Below, piece by piece: positions 36,516 to 44,942 of a DNA stretch of 57,220 nucleotides. The position numbers were made by a program, and so were the translations under genes. The notes under the pieces are model-generated. The model saw only the letters and a list, made by a program, of their open reading frames with translations, did no database searches and had not been told where the DNA came from. The stretch's first letter is position 1, and the number at the start of each line of letters is the position of its first letter. Source of the stretch: an uncultured Bacteroidales bacterium (GTDB taxonomy: Bacteria; Bacteroidota; Bacteroidia; Bacteroidales; Paludibacteraceae); contig CAKULK010000015.1 in assembly GCA_934667275.1 (NCBI GenBank), forward strand, positions 1-57,220, read 5' to 3'.

Positions 36516-37100
36516 TTACTCTCCCACTACCACTTTGGCAAAACGAATCACCTTGTCGCCCAATTTGTAACCTTTTTGCGTGCAATCGATTATCTTGCCT
36601 TTCTTGTCCTCGCCTGCTGCGAAAGTGGTTATCGCCTCATGCTCATCGGTCGAAAACTCCGTGTCCTTTGTCTCTATCGGGTGCACGTTGTTGTCGCCGA
36701 GGAACTTCATAAACTTGTTGTAAATCAAATCAATACCGTCTCGGATAGCGGCCACGTCATCCGTCTTCTGCATTGCATCCTTTGCGCGCTCAAAGTCGTC
36801 CACCAGCGGCAGCATATCTTTGAATATACGCTCGCCGGCGGTCTCCATGAGGTCCAATTTCTCTTTGTTCGTGCGACGGCGATAGTTGTCGAACTCTGCC
36901 ATCTGGCGCAGTTTCAGGTCCTCCAACTCTGCCACACGCTTCTCCAATTCTGCCACTTTGGCTTGCCACTCGGCACCTTCTTCTTTTTCCTCCTGAGGCG
37001 TAGGCTCTTCTATTGCCGTCTCCTCCTGAGGGGTTGCTGCTGCTTCAACTTTCTCTTTTTCAGGCATTTCAGCCTCGTTTTTATGTTTGTTCTTCGACAT
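36516..37100 (-). CDS. grpE: nucleotide exchange factor GrpE
   Basis: A 194-residue GrpE that releases ADP from DnaK. The acidic, Lys/Glu-rich N-terminus precedes a long coiled coil (about 40-90, AELEKRVAELEDLKLRQMAE). The conserved region is FDNYRRRTNKEK (91-102), and the beta domain holds HEAITTFA and GYKLGDKVIRFAKVVVG. Gene order grpE-dnaJ is typical. The 120-bp gap upstream shows no consensus promoter or heat-shock element that I can support. Confidence 0.97.
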   Translation of the reverse strand: MSKNKHKNEAEMPEKEKVEAAATPQEETAIEEPTPQEEKEEGAEWQAKVAELEKRVAELEDLKLRQMAEFDNYRRRTNKEKLDLMETAGERIFKDMLPLVDDFERAKDAMQKTDDVAAIRDGIDLIYNKFMKFLGDNNVHPIETKDTEFSTDEHEAITTFAAGEDKKGKIIDCTQKGYKLGDKVIRFAKVVVGE

Positions 37101-37220
37101 ACAAATACTTAATTTACTTTTTCACAATCTGCTTTCTCTTGCAGTTCTCACATTCCGAACTGCCCGATACATAGGTACATATTCTATGCCAAACGGCTCT
37201 TTTTATGCCAAAATGGCAGG

Positions 37221-37958
37221 TCAAAGAATATCCTGCACATCTTGGTTGCTGTGCACAATATAGGTCGCCGTCTGCCCATCGGGCAACGGACCCTCGTCCT
37301 GTCGTATCCACAACTGGTCTATGCCGGCACGTTGGGCGCCCTGAATATCCGAAAACCACGAATCACCCACCATCACCACCTCATCTGCAGCCAGTTGGTT
37401 CCTCTCCAACGCCACTTCATAGATATAAGGATTAGGTTTCTGGCATCCCACCTCCTCACTCAAAACCACATGCGCAAACAAGTCTTTCAACCCGCTGCGC
37501 TCAATCTTTTCGTATTGCACCTCGCAAAAACCGTTGCTCACAATCGTCAGCGGATATCTGGCTGCCAAATAGCGCACCATCTCCTCCGCACCGGGCAGCA
37601 ACGAGAAATGTTCCGTCGTTAATCGCAAAAAATCCTCGCTCATCTGCTCTGCCAAGTGCTTCAGATGCGGCGATTGCATCAACGGTTCCCCGCCGCCCAA
37701 ACCTTGTACTATCGGCCACAAAAACCTGTCCACACGCAAAAACTCTTTGGTCACCTCGTCTTCTCCGTAGCGTTGCCAAAGTTCGATATTGTGCGACTTG
37801 TACAAGGTAAAAAATGCATCAAACGACTCGAAAAACTCGCTCAAGCGGTACTTCTCATACATCTCCGTCAGCGAGACATGTGCCGCCTGCGCGAAATCGC
37901 CTATTGTGTCGTCCCAATCTATAAAAACTGCCTTGTATTTCTTCACGCTGTTTGTCAA
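37221..37958 (-). CDS. YjjG-family HAD nucleotidase
   Basis: A 245-residue HAD phosphatase. Motif I is FIDWDDTIGDF (nucleophile D14, acid D16). Motif II is IVSNGFCEVQ. The lysine lies in CQKPNPYIYEVA, and motif IV is VMVGDSWFSDIQGAQRAG. Order and cap length fit the YjjG group (non-canonical pyrimidine nucleotidases). The 5' side (37959-38114) carries an 11-bp repeat array after ruvB. It is followed by a 120-bp gap to grpE. Confidence 0.88.
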   Translation of the reverse strand: MTNSVKKYKAVFIDWDDTIGDFAQAAHVSLTEMYEKYRLSEFFESFDAFFTLYKSHNIELWQRYGEDEVTKEFLRVDRFLWPIVQGLGGGEPLMQSPHLKHLAEQMSEDFLRLTTEHFSLLPGAEEMVRYLAARYPLTIVSNGFCEVQYEKIERSGLKDLFAHVVLSEEVGCQKPNPYIYEVALERNQLAADEVVMVGDSWFSDIQGAQRAGIDQLWIRQDEGPLPDGQTATYIVHSNQDVQDIL

Positions 37959-38006
37959 TTACGCTTCCTGAATCCCACATTCTCCCTCGGGTTCGCCGGC
38001 TGTCCC

Positions 38007-38050
38007 CATCGGTACTTCATCGGAACTTCATCGGTACTTCATCGGTACTT
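38007..38050. repeat. 11-bp tandem array, 4 units (catcggtactt)
   Basis: catcggtactt at 38007-38017, 38029-38039 and 38040-38050, and catcggaactt at 38018-38028. It lies in the gap between the ruvB stop (38115) and the YjjG-like start (37958), 64 bp after ruvB on the minus strand. Confidence 0.95.
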
Positions 38051-38114
38051 CGCGTAGGGGATACCGTATGCTTGCCATGAGAATGTGCCGTCTTTTCCCT
38101 ACCCTTTCGGGGCA

Positions 38115-39134
38115 TCAGAACAATGTCTGCTGGTCACTTTGCATATACGGAGTCTTGCCCAAGTGCCGGTATGCCAACTCCGTTACCTCTCGCCCGCGCG
38201 GGGTTCGTTTGATAAAACCCTCTTTTATCAAATAGGGTTCATACACATCTTCTATCGTCCCCGCATCCTCACCCATAGCCGTGGCGATGGTATTCAATCC
38301 CACAGGACCACCGCGGAACTTGTCTATAATCGTGTTCAGCAACTTGTTGTCTATCTCGTCCAGTCCGAATGTGTCGATATTCAACGCCTCCAAGGCATAT
38401 TGCGCAATACCCAAATCTATCGATCCGTCACCTTTCACTTGTGCAAAGTCGCGCACACGGCGCAACAGCGCATTGGCAATACGCGGCGTACCGCGGCTGC
38501 GGCGGGCAATCTCTCCGGCGGCTTTGCTGTCAATGTCCACACCTAACAGCCGTGCACTGCGTGCCACGATGCCCGACAGAATATCTGCATCGTAGTATTC
38601 CAAGTGGCAGTTGATGCCAAAACGCGCACGCAACGGACTGGTCAGCAGACCGCTGCGGGTGGTGGCACCGATAAGGGTGAAATGGTTCAAATCTATTTGT
38701 ATCGTACGCGCCGACGGACCCTTGTCTATCATTATGTCAATGCGGTAATCCTCCATCGCAGAATACAGATACTCCTCCACCACGGGCGACAAACGGTGTA
38801 TCTCGTCAATAAAGAGTACATCATTTTCGTCCAGCGATGTCAGCAGTCCGGCCAAGTCTCCGGGTTTGTCAAGCACCGGACCGGATGTCACTTTGAATCC
38901 CACACCCAACTCATTGGCTATGATATTGCTCAGCGTTGTCTTTCCCAATCCGGGAGGACCGAACAGTAGCACATGGTCCAAACTCTCGTGGCGCAATCGG
39001 GCAGCCTCCACGAAGATACGCAGGTTACTCACAATCTTGCTCTGCCCTGCAAAGTCGGCAAATCGCAAGGGGCGCAGGGCATTATCCTGTTCCTTCTCTT
39101 GCATCTGCTCACGGATATCGAAATCGTTTTCCAC
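38115..39134 (-). CDS. ruvB: Holliday junction branch migration ATPase RuvB
   Basis: A 339-residue AAA+ motor that drives branch migration with RuvA. LRPLRFADFAGQSKIVSNLR (about 20-39), Walker A GPPGLGKTTL (near 60), Walker B FIDEIHRLSP (near 107), sensor GATTRSG (near 156) and arginine finger region RARFG are present. The winged-helix C-terminus ends GREVTELAYRHLG. Length normal. It lies 24 bp downstream of the gldA-like gene. Confidence 0.98.
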   Translation of the reverse strand: MENDFDIREQMQEKEQDNALRPLRFADFAGQSKIVSNLRIFVEAARLRHESLDHVLLFGPPGLGKTTLSNIIANELGVGFKVTSGPVLDKPGDLAGLLTSLDENDVLFIDEIHRLSPVVEEYLYSAMEDYRIDIMIDKGPSARTIQIDLNHFTLIGATTRSGLLTSPLRARFGINCHLEYYDADILSGIVARSARLLGVDIDSKAAGEIARRSRGTPRIANALLRRVRDFAQVKGDGSIDLGIAQYALEALNIDTFGLDEIDNKLLNTIIDKFRGGPVGLNTIATAMGEDAGTIEDVYEPYLIKEGFIKRTPRGREVTELAYRHLGKTPYMQSDQQTLF

Positions 39135-39158
39135 GTTGATGTACTTTTTTCTATGTGC

Positions 39159-39836
39159 TTATTGGGTCACTTCATGAAAGAGGGCTTCCAACTCCTCCAC
39201 GCCTCCTATATCCGACATTTTCTTGTCGGCACGGATATGCCCATAGTCTATGATTATCACGCGATTACACATCTGAGCCACCTCTTGCAGGATATGGGTC
39301 GATAGAATCACCATGCGATTCTTTCCGATAGTGCGTATCAAAGCGCGGATATCCTCCAACTGATTGGGGTCCAGACCTGTGGTCGGCTCGTCTAATATCA
39401 ATAGTTCGGGTTCGCCTATCAGTGCCTGTGCCAATCCCACACGCTGCCGGTATCCCTTGCTCAGTTCTCCGATACGCTTGTTGGCTTCCGGCGCAAGTCC
39501 CACTTTTTCAACCAATTGCTCTGCATATTGGGCTGTTTGTTTGCGCGGACAAGCATGTCGCAACTCGGCAAAAAAACGCAGATACTCACGCACGTACATT
39601 TCTTCATACAGCGGATTCTGTTCTGGCAAATAGCCGATACACTTCGGCACTTCCGCCACAGCCTTTTGTTTGTCTGCCTCCCACACCTCTACTAATATCT
39701 TCATCAGTGTGGACTTCCCCGCACCATTGGGTCCCAATAGTCCCACTACCTCACCATCTGTAATGGCAAGGCTCACATCGCACAACACGTGTTGTTTGCC
39801 GATGTGTTTATCAAGATGCTCAATGCGTACCGACAT
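39159..39836 (-). CDS. GldA-like ABC transporter ATPase
   Basis: A 225-residue ABC ATPase. Walker A GPNGAGKSTLMKIL, YLPEQNPLYEEMYVREYL, signature LSKGYRQRVGLAQALI, Walker B LLILDEPTTGLDPNQ and switch His in STHILQEV are intact. The sequence resembles GldA, the gliding/T9SS-associated ATPase, but generic ABC-2 exporters look alike and no permease gene is adjacent. The start at 39836 is chosen because the promoter's -7 box (39858-39865) lies downstream of an alternative in-frame ATG at 39860. First gene of a unit leading into ruvB. Confidence 0.85.
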   Translation of the reverse strand: MSVRIEHLDKHIGKQHVLCDVSLAITDGEVVGLLGPNGAGKSTLMKILVEVWEADKQKAVAEVPKCIGYLPEQNPLYEEMYVREYLRFFAELRHACPRKQTAQYAEQLVEKVGLAPEANKRIGELSKGYRQRVGLAQALIGEPELLILDEPTTGLDPNQLEDIRALIRTIGKNRMVILSTHILQEVAQMCNRVIIIDYGHIRADKKMSDIGGVEELEALFHEVTQ

Positions 39837-39857
39837 AATTTCCTCTATTAGGCGGTG

Positions 39858-39889
39858 CAAAGGTACGATTTTTTTTCCGTAATTCCAAA
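39858..39889 (-). promoter_or_regulatory. promoter of the gldA-like/ruvB unit
   Basis: Minus-strand -33 TTTG (39889-39886), 20-bp spacer, -7 TACCTTTG (39865-39858). Back-to-back with the porQ promoter, with 15 bp between the two -33 boxes. Confidence 0.87.
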
Positions 39890-39904
39890 TTCAGGAAATG
39901 CAGT

Positions 39905-39935
39905 TTTGGTATTTCGGAAAAAAGTTGTATCTTTG
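39905..39935 (+). promoter_or_regulatory. porQ operon promoter
   Basis: -33 TTTG (39905-39908), 19-bp spacer, -7 TATCTTTG (39928-39935), 29 bp before the porQ start. Probably drives porQ-cmk-ispH-pfkA-mpl. Confidence 0.88.
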
Positions 39936-39964
39936 CAGATTGGATTAGTAAGTCTGTTCACAGC

Positions 39965-41023
39965 GTGAACCGTACAAAACATATTATCACAGCCATATTG
40001 TGCACATTGGCCGTAGTGGCGCAAGCGCAAATACAAGGTGCGGGAAGTAGTGTTTTTCACTTCCTGAACTTGCCCGTTTCGTCGCGGCTGAACGCGTTGG
40101 GGGGGGAGAACGTGGCAATCGCAGACGGAGATGTGAGTATGGCTTTTGTCAACCCTGCCCTGCTGACTGCCAACACGGACAAGGTGCTGCAACTCAACTA
40201 TGCCTACTATTTGGCTGGCACCATGTTCGGTAGCGCATTGTACGGGCATAATTTTGGGCGTTCAAAAATAGAGAGACCCTATTCGGGTGAAGGAGAACCG
40301 GATAAGCCTAACTATTTCGCGGTCGGCATTCACTATTTGGACTATGGTCAAATGCCCTACGCTGATGAAAACGGCAATCTCACGGGTGGCACATTCACGG
40401 CAAAAGACATGTGTATCAACGTTTTGTATGCACGGCAGTTAGGTCCGTACTTCACAGTGGGCGTCAATCTCAAACCTATTTATAGCATCTACGAAGCATA
40501 TCATAGTTTTGCTTTGGGGGCGGATATAGGAGGGCATTATCAGATGCCTGATTCCACCCTGCATGTCGGACTGGCGTTGCGCAATATCGGTTGGCAGTTG
40601 GCTTCATTTTACACCGAAGAATCGGGTCAGCATACCGAAATGCTTCCGCTGAACTTAGAGTTGGGACTCAGTTACCGTCTCAAACACGCCCCCTTGCGAT
40701 TCTCCCTCACCATACACAATATACAGAAATGGTATATTTCTGCAAACGAGGGGATTAAATGGTACGATATGGCTTTTCGGCATACCATTTGGGCATTGGA
40801 CATTGTACCCAAAAGCGATAAGTATTATGTCACCGTTGCCTACAATCACCGCCTGCGCCAGGATATGAAAATAGCAAACATACGCAGCCTGTCAGGATTT
40901 AGTATTGGCGCGGGTGTGAACATCTATAAATTCCGTTTGGGATTTGCTATGAGCCAGTACACTCGCAGCAATTTCACCTATCAGGTATCACTATCCACCG
41001 ACATCAACAGTTTCTTGAAATGA
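39965..41023 (+). CDS. porQ: type IX secretion system protein PorQ
   Basis: A 352-residue exported protein with a signal peptide (1-22, ending VAQAQ). It is predicted to be an outer-membrane beta-barrel of the PorV/PorQ type. SSVFHFLNLPVSSRLNALGG (28-47) and the AFVNPALL motif (59-66) are typical. The rest is amphipathic strands ending YQVSLSTDINSFLK. PorQ belongs to the T9SS attachment machinery that processes substrates at the surface. Three T9SS substrates are in this window. It starts with GTG (39965); no in-frame ATG follows the promoter. The stop overlaps cmk by 4 bp. The porQ-cmk-ispH order is one I know from Bacteroidales. Confidence 0.9.
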   Translation: MNRTKHIITAILCTLAVVAQAQIQGAGSSVFHFLNLPVSSRLNALGGENVAIADGDVSMAFVNPALLTANTDKVLQLNYAYYLAGTMFGSALYGHNFGRSKIERPYSGEGEPDKPNYFAVGIHYLDYGQMPYADENGNLTGGTFTAKDMCINVLYARQLGPYFTVGVNLKPIYSIYEAYHSFALGADIGGHYQMPDSTLHVGLALRNIGWQLASFYTEESGQHTEMLPLNLELGLSYRLKHAPLRFSLTIHNIQKWYISANEGIKWYDMAFRHTIWALDIVPKSDKYYVTVAYNHRLRQDMKIANIRSLSGFSIGAGVNIYKFRLGFAMSQYTRSNFTYQVSLSTDINSFLK

Positions 41024-41694
41024 AAAGAATCATCGTTGCCATAGACGGCTATTCTTCATGCGGCAAATCCACCATTGCCAAGGCGCTCGCACACTATGCG
41101 GGGTACACCTATGTGGATACAGGTGCAATGTACCGCGCCGTGGCGTTATATGCGCATCAGGCTCATTTGCAGCATATTGAAGAAGAAATAACATCATTGT
41201 TACCCAAAATACACATCGGTTTCTTGCAGACTCCCGATGGGCAACATGTCACCCTCAACGGCAAGGATGTGGAACACCAAATCCGCACCTTGGAAGTGGG
41301 GAATATGGCATCGCGTATCTCTACATTGAAGCCTGTCCGCACCTATCTGGTGGCGCAACAGCAGGCTATGGGCAAGAACAAAGGTATCGTAATGGACGGG
41401 AGGGACATTGGAACCGTGGTATTCCCCGACGCGGAACTCAAACTATTCCTTACCGCTTCACCCGAAGTGCGCGCCAAACGCCGTTTTCTTGAGTTGCAGG
41501 CAAAAGGTGAACAGCCCGATATGAACGATGTCTTGCGCGATGTGAACGACCGCGATTATCGCGACACGCACAGAGCCGAGAGTCCGTTGCGGCAAGCAAA
41601 AGATGCCATAGTGGTGGACAATAGCCTGATGACTCGAGAGGAACAGATGCAACATATCATTGCCCTGTTCAACCACGCTATTGAAGAGGCATAA
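41020..41694 (+). CDS. cmk: cytidylate kinase
   Basis: A 224-residue CMP/dCMP kinase. The P-loop is DGYSSCGKSTIAKALA (7-22), VDTGAMYRAVAL (near 32) is the CMP-side motif, and the DGRDIGTVVFPDAELK region (near 127-142) and LRDVNDRDYRDTHRAESPL (near 172-190) are typical. It phosphorylates CMP for nucleotide metabolism. ATGA overlap with porQ; ispH starts 24 bp later. Confidence 0.97.
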   Translation: MKRIIVAIDGYSSCGKSTIAKALAHYAGYTYVDTGAMYRAVALYAHQAHLQHIEEEITSLLPKIHIGFLQTPDGQHVTLNGKDVEHQIRTLEVGNMASRISTLKPVRTYLVAQQQAMGKNKGIVMDGRDIGTVVFPDAELKLFLTASPEVRAKRRFLELQAKGEQPDMNDVLRDVNDRDYRDTHRAESPLRQAKDAIVVDNSLMTREEQMQHIIALFNHAIEEA

Positions 41695-41718
41695 CACATC
41701 TTTTAATCCACAGATTAT

Positions 41719-42588
41719 ATGACCGTTACGATTGACAAAGACTCCGGTTTCTGCTTTGGCGTGACGGGGGCAATACGGAAAGCTGAAGAGGAACTGAAGG
41801 CAGGACCGTTGTTCTGCTTGGGGGATATTGTGCACAACGGGCAGGAAGTAGACCGGTTGGCAGCCTTGGGCTTGGAAACTATTGATTACGACGACCTCAG
41901 GACGCTACACAATGTGCGGGTGCTGCTGCGTGCACACGGCGAACCGCCGAGCACCTATCGCATAGCAGAACAAAACAACATCACCATCATTGATGCCAGT
42001 TGCCCTGTGGTGCTGCATCTGCAGAAGCGCATCCGTGATACCTATCGGCAGACGCAAGGGCAGGAGCCACGGGCGCAGATAGTGATATTCGGTAAGATTG
42101 GGCATGCGGAAGTGATTGGTTTGCAGGGACAAACAAACAATACCGCCATCGTAGTGGAAGGCATGAACGATTTGGATAAGTTGGACTACACACGGCCTGT
42201 TTATCTCTTTTCGCAGACAACGAAGTCAGTGGAGGAATTCCACAATTTGGTAGAGGTAATACGCGCGCGCGCAAAAGAAAGTGTGGTGTTTGAGTGGCAC
42301 GATACCATCTGCCGGAATGTCGCAAACCGTGTGGATAAGTTGCAGAAGTTCGCCCGAGAGAATGATATTGTAGTATTTGTAGGCGGCAAAAAGTCCTCAA
42401 ACGCCAAAGTTCTGTTCCAAAACTGCCAAGAGGTGAATCCTCGCACGGTTTTTGTTAGTAGTGAGAATGAACTGGCGCCTGACATCTTGTCAGCGTGTCG
42501 CGAGGTGGAGCGGGTGGGAATATGCGGAGCGACGTCCACCCCGCTGTGGCTGATGGAGCGGTGCAAAGCGGCTATTGAAAACATTTGA
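41719..42588 (+). CDS. ispH: 4-hydroxy-3-methylbut-2-enyl diphosphate reductase
   Basis: A 289-residue 4Fe-4S enzyme catalysing the last step of the MEP isoprenoid pathway (HMBPP to IPP and DMAPP). The three cluster cysteines are visible: C12 (GFCFGV), C95 (DASCPVV) and C198 (DTICRNVANR). Active-site regions RAHGEPP (near 71), GKIGHAEVIG (near 125), VGGKKSSN (near 222) and GATSTPLWLME (near 270) are intact. Its cluster makes it oxygen-sensitive. Middle of the porQ unit. Confidence 0.97.
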   Translation: MTVTIDKDSGFCFGVTGAIRKAEEELKAGPLFCLGDIVHNGQEVDRLAALGLETIDYDDLRTLHNVRVLLRAHGEPPSTYRIAEQNNITIIDASCPVVLHLQKRIRDTYRQTQGQEPRAQIVIFGKIGHAEVIGLQGQTNNTAIVVEGMNDLDKLDYTRPVYLFSQTTKSVEEFHNLVEVIRARAKESVVFEWHDTICRNVANRVDKLQKFARENDIVVFVGGKKSSNAKVLFQNCQEVNPRTVFVSSENELAPDILSACREVERVGICGATSTPLWLMERCKAAIENI

Positions 42589-42606
42589 CAACCAACAACT
42601 AAAAAG

Positions 42607-43590
42607 ATGGAATATAAGATTAAGACAATCGGTGTGCTCACCTCGGGTGGTGATGCCCCGGGTATGAATGCGGCTTTGCGTGCGGTGACACGTGCCGCTA
42701 TAACCAATGGCATTAAGGTAAAGGCCATCTATCGTGGTTACCGGGGCCTGATTGAAGATGAAGTCAAAGAGTTTACGTCGCAGGACGTAAGTGGTATCAT
42801 CCAGCGCGGCGGCACCATCATCAAGACAGCGCGTTGCCCTGAATTTAAGACTGAAGAGGGGCGTAAGCAGGCATTCGAAACTATCAAAAAAGAGAAAATA
42901 GACGCTTTGATAGTGATTGGCGGTGACGGTTCGTTCACTGGCGGACGTTTGTTCGCACAAGAATACAACATCCCCGTGGTCGGTATCCCTGGCACAATTG
43001 ACAATGACCTTTGGGGTACGGACGTAACCATTGGCTACGACACATCACTCAACACCATCATGAATTGCGTGGATATACTGCGTGATACAGCCACCAGCCA
43101 CGAGCGAGTGTTCCTCGTTGAGGTCATGGGGCGTGATGCCGGCTTCCTCACGCTGAATGCCGCTATTGCAGCAGGTGCAGAGGCGGCAATCATTCCTGAA
43201 CGTGCCACGGTGATGGACCAGATTGAGGCTGCCATTTTGCAAGGGCGCAGAAAAGACAAGAACTCCAGTATCGTGCTTGTACAAGAGCATGCCATTGAGG
43301 GCGGCGCACAGGCAGTAGCCAAAATGGTGGAGGCTGCACACCCCGAATATTCTGCACGTGTGACTATTTTGGGACACCTTCAGAGAGGCGGTTCACCAAC
43401 TGCCAACGACCGTATACTGGCATCGCGTATGGGTATCGCGGCCATTCAGGCATTGTTGGAGGAGCAACGCAGCATCATGGTCGGCATCAAAGATGATGAA
43501 ATCGTGTATGTGCCGCTCACCAAAGCCATCAAAGAAAAGAAGGACATCAAAGCCGATAAATGGTCGGCTATGCAAATTCTCTCTATCTGA
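42607..43590 (+). CDS. pfkA: ATP-dependent 6-phosphofructokinase
   Basis: A 327-residue PfkA that commits fructose 6-phosphate to glycolysis. LTSGGDAPGMNAALR (8-22), GGDGSFTGG (near 103-111), PGTIDNDLWGTD (near 126-137), MGRDAGFL (near 174) and LGHLQRGGSPTANDR (near 256) are the substrate- and ATP-binding motifs. GGDGS suggests ATP rather than pyrophosphate use. It lies 18 bp after ispH and 6 bp before mpl. Confidence 0.97.
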   Translation: MEYKIKTIGVLTSGGDAPGMNAALRAVTRAAITNGIKVKAIYRGYRGLIEDEVKEFTSQDVSGIIQRGGTIIKTARCPEFKTEEGRKQAFETIKKEKIDALIVIGGDGSFTGGRLFAQEYNIPVVGIPGTIDNDLWGTDVTIGYDTSLNTIMNCVDILRDTATSHERVFLVEVMGRDAGFLTLNAAIAAGAEAAIIPERATVMDQIEAAILQGRRKDKNSSIVLVQEHAIEGGAQAVAKMVEAAHPEYSARVTILGHLQRGGSPTANDRILASRMGIAAIQALLEEQRSIMVGIKDDEIVYVPLTKAIKEKKDIKADKWSAMQILSI

Positions 43591-43596
43591 CGCAAT

Positions 43597-44922
43597 ATGA
43601 GAATTCATTTCATCGCAATCGGCGGTGCCGCCATGCACAATCTTGCTATGGCGGTAGCGCAGAAAGCGGGCTATGTAGTCACTGGTTCCGACGACGAAAT
43701 CTTTGACCCTGCCTTTACGCACCTGCGCGATGCAGGACTGCTCCCGAAGCAAATGGGATGGCATCCCGAATTGATTACCAAGGACATAGATGCCATCATC
43801 TTGGGTATGCATGCACGCGAAGACAATCCCGAACTGCTTCGCGCCAAGGAACTCGGATTGCGTATCTACTCGTTCCCCGAGTATCTCTACGAGCAAACCA
43901 AAGATAAGATACGCATCGTAGTGGGAGGCAGCCACGGCAAGACTACCACGACGGCGATGATTCTCTATGTCTTACGTCAATTAGGCATCGAAGCCGACTA
44001 TATGGTCGGTGCGCAAATAGAAGGTTTCGAACGTATGGTACGCCTCTCCGATACAGCCAGATACGCGGTATTCGAAGGGGATGAATACCTCACTTCACCA
44101 CTTGATTTGCGTTCCAAGTTCTTGTGGTACCACCCTCATATCGCCATTCTCACAGGCATTGCGTGGGACCATATCAATGTCTTTCCCACTTTCCCGCAAT
44201 ATGTGGACACCTTCCGCAAGTTCGTGGACGGCATCGAGCCTAACGGCACCTTTATCTACTACGAGGGCGATGAAAACCTGAGCACTATTGCCAAAGAGGC
44301 GCGCACGGATATAACACGTGTACCCTACGATGCCTATGAAGGCAACGTACCCATGCAGGTCTTCGGCCGCCACAATATGCAGAATCTGCAGGCGGCATGT
44401 CTTGCGTGCCACGCCATTGGGGTAAACACCGACGACTTCTATCATTCCATTGCCTCTTTCACAGGAGCAAGCAACCGGCTTGAAAAGATTGGAGAAACCC
44501 TCGACAATGTGGCATATAAGGACTTCGCCCATTCCCCAAGCAAACTGCGCGCCACCGTCAATGCCGTGCGCGAGCGTTATCCAGACAAGAAATTAGTGGC
44601 ATGTATGGAGTTGCACACCTTCTCCAGCCTAATGGCGGATTTCTTGCCACAGTACAAAAATTGTATGCAGGATGCCGATGTGGCATTGGTGTATTTCAAT
44701 CCGAAAGTGATTGAACACAAGCACCTGACACCCATCACGGCAGAGGAAGTGCGTGCGGCTTTCGCTACTGATAATGTGGAAGTTTTCACCGATAGTCTCG
44801 CCCTGCAACAACGGCTGCGCGAAATTGAATACCGCAATACAGCCCTGTTGATGATGACCAGCGGCACTTTTGATGGCATTGATATTCCTTCTTTCGCACG
44901 CGAATTAATCGGACAGAAATAA
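43597..44922 (+). CDS. mpl: UDP-N-acetylmuramate--peptide ligase (Mpl-like Mur ligase)
   Basis: A 441-residue Mur ligase. IGGAAMHNLAMAVAQKAGY (8-26) is the N-terminal nucleotide-sugar domain, GGSHGKTTTTAMI (near 110-122) the P-loop, EGDEYLTSPLD (near 160) the catalytic acidic motif and HNMQNLQAA (near 265) the central domain. The GGAAMHNL start and lack of the MurC-specific pattern favour Mpl, which recycles peptidoglycan tripeptide onto UDP-MurNAc. A MurC-like alternative is less likely. Last gene of the porQ unit, ending 20 bp from the convergent priA. Confidence 0.9.
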   Translation: MRIHFIAIGGAAMHNLAMAVAQKAGYVVTGSDDEIFDPAFTHLRDAGLLPKQMGWHPELITKDIDAIILGMHAREDNPELLRAKELGLRIYSFPEYLYEQTKDKIRIVVGGSHGKTTTTAMILYVLRQLGIEADYMVGAQIEGFERMVRLSDTARYAVFEGDEYLTSPLDLRSKFLWYHPHIAILTGIAWDHINVFPTFPQYVDTFRKFVDGIEPNGTFIYYEGDENLSTIAKEARTDITRVPYDAYEGNVPMQVFGRHNMQNLQAACLACHAIGVNTDDFYHSIASFTGASNRLEKIGETLDNVAYKDFAHSPSKLRATVNAVRERYPDKKLVACMELHTFSSLMADFLPQYKNCMQDADVALVYFNPKVIEHKHLTPITAEEVRAAFATDNVEVFTDSLALQQRLREIEYRNTALLMMTSGTFDGIDIPSFARELIGQK

Positions 44923-44942
44923 GTCCCAGCCGTTTGTGACAA

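Noticed and set aside
39837..39860. Longer GldA-like start at 39860.
   Set aside because: It overlaps the -7 box at 39858-39865 and would not be transcribed.
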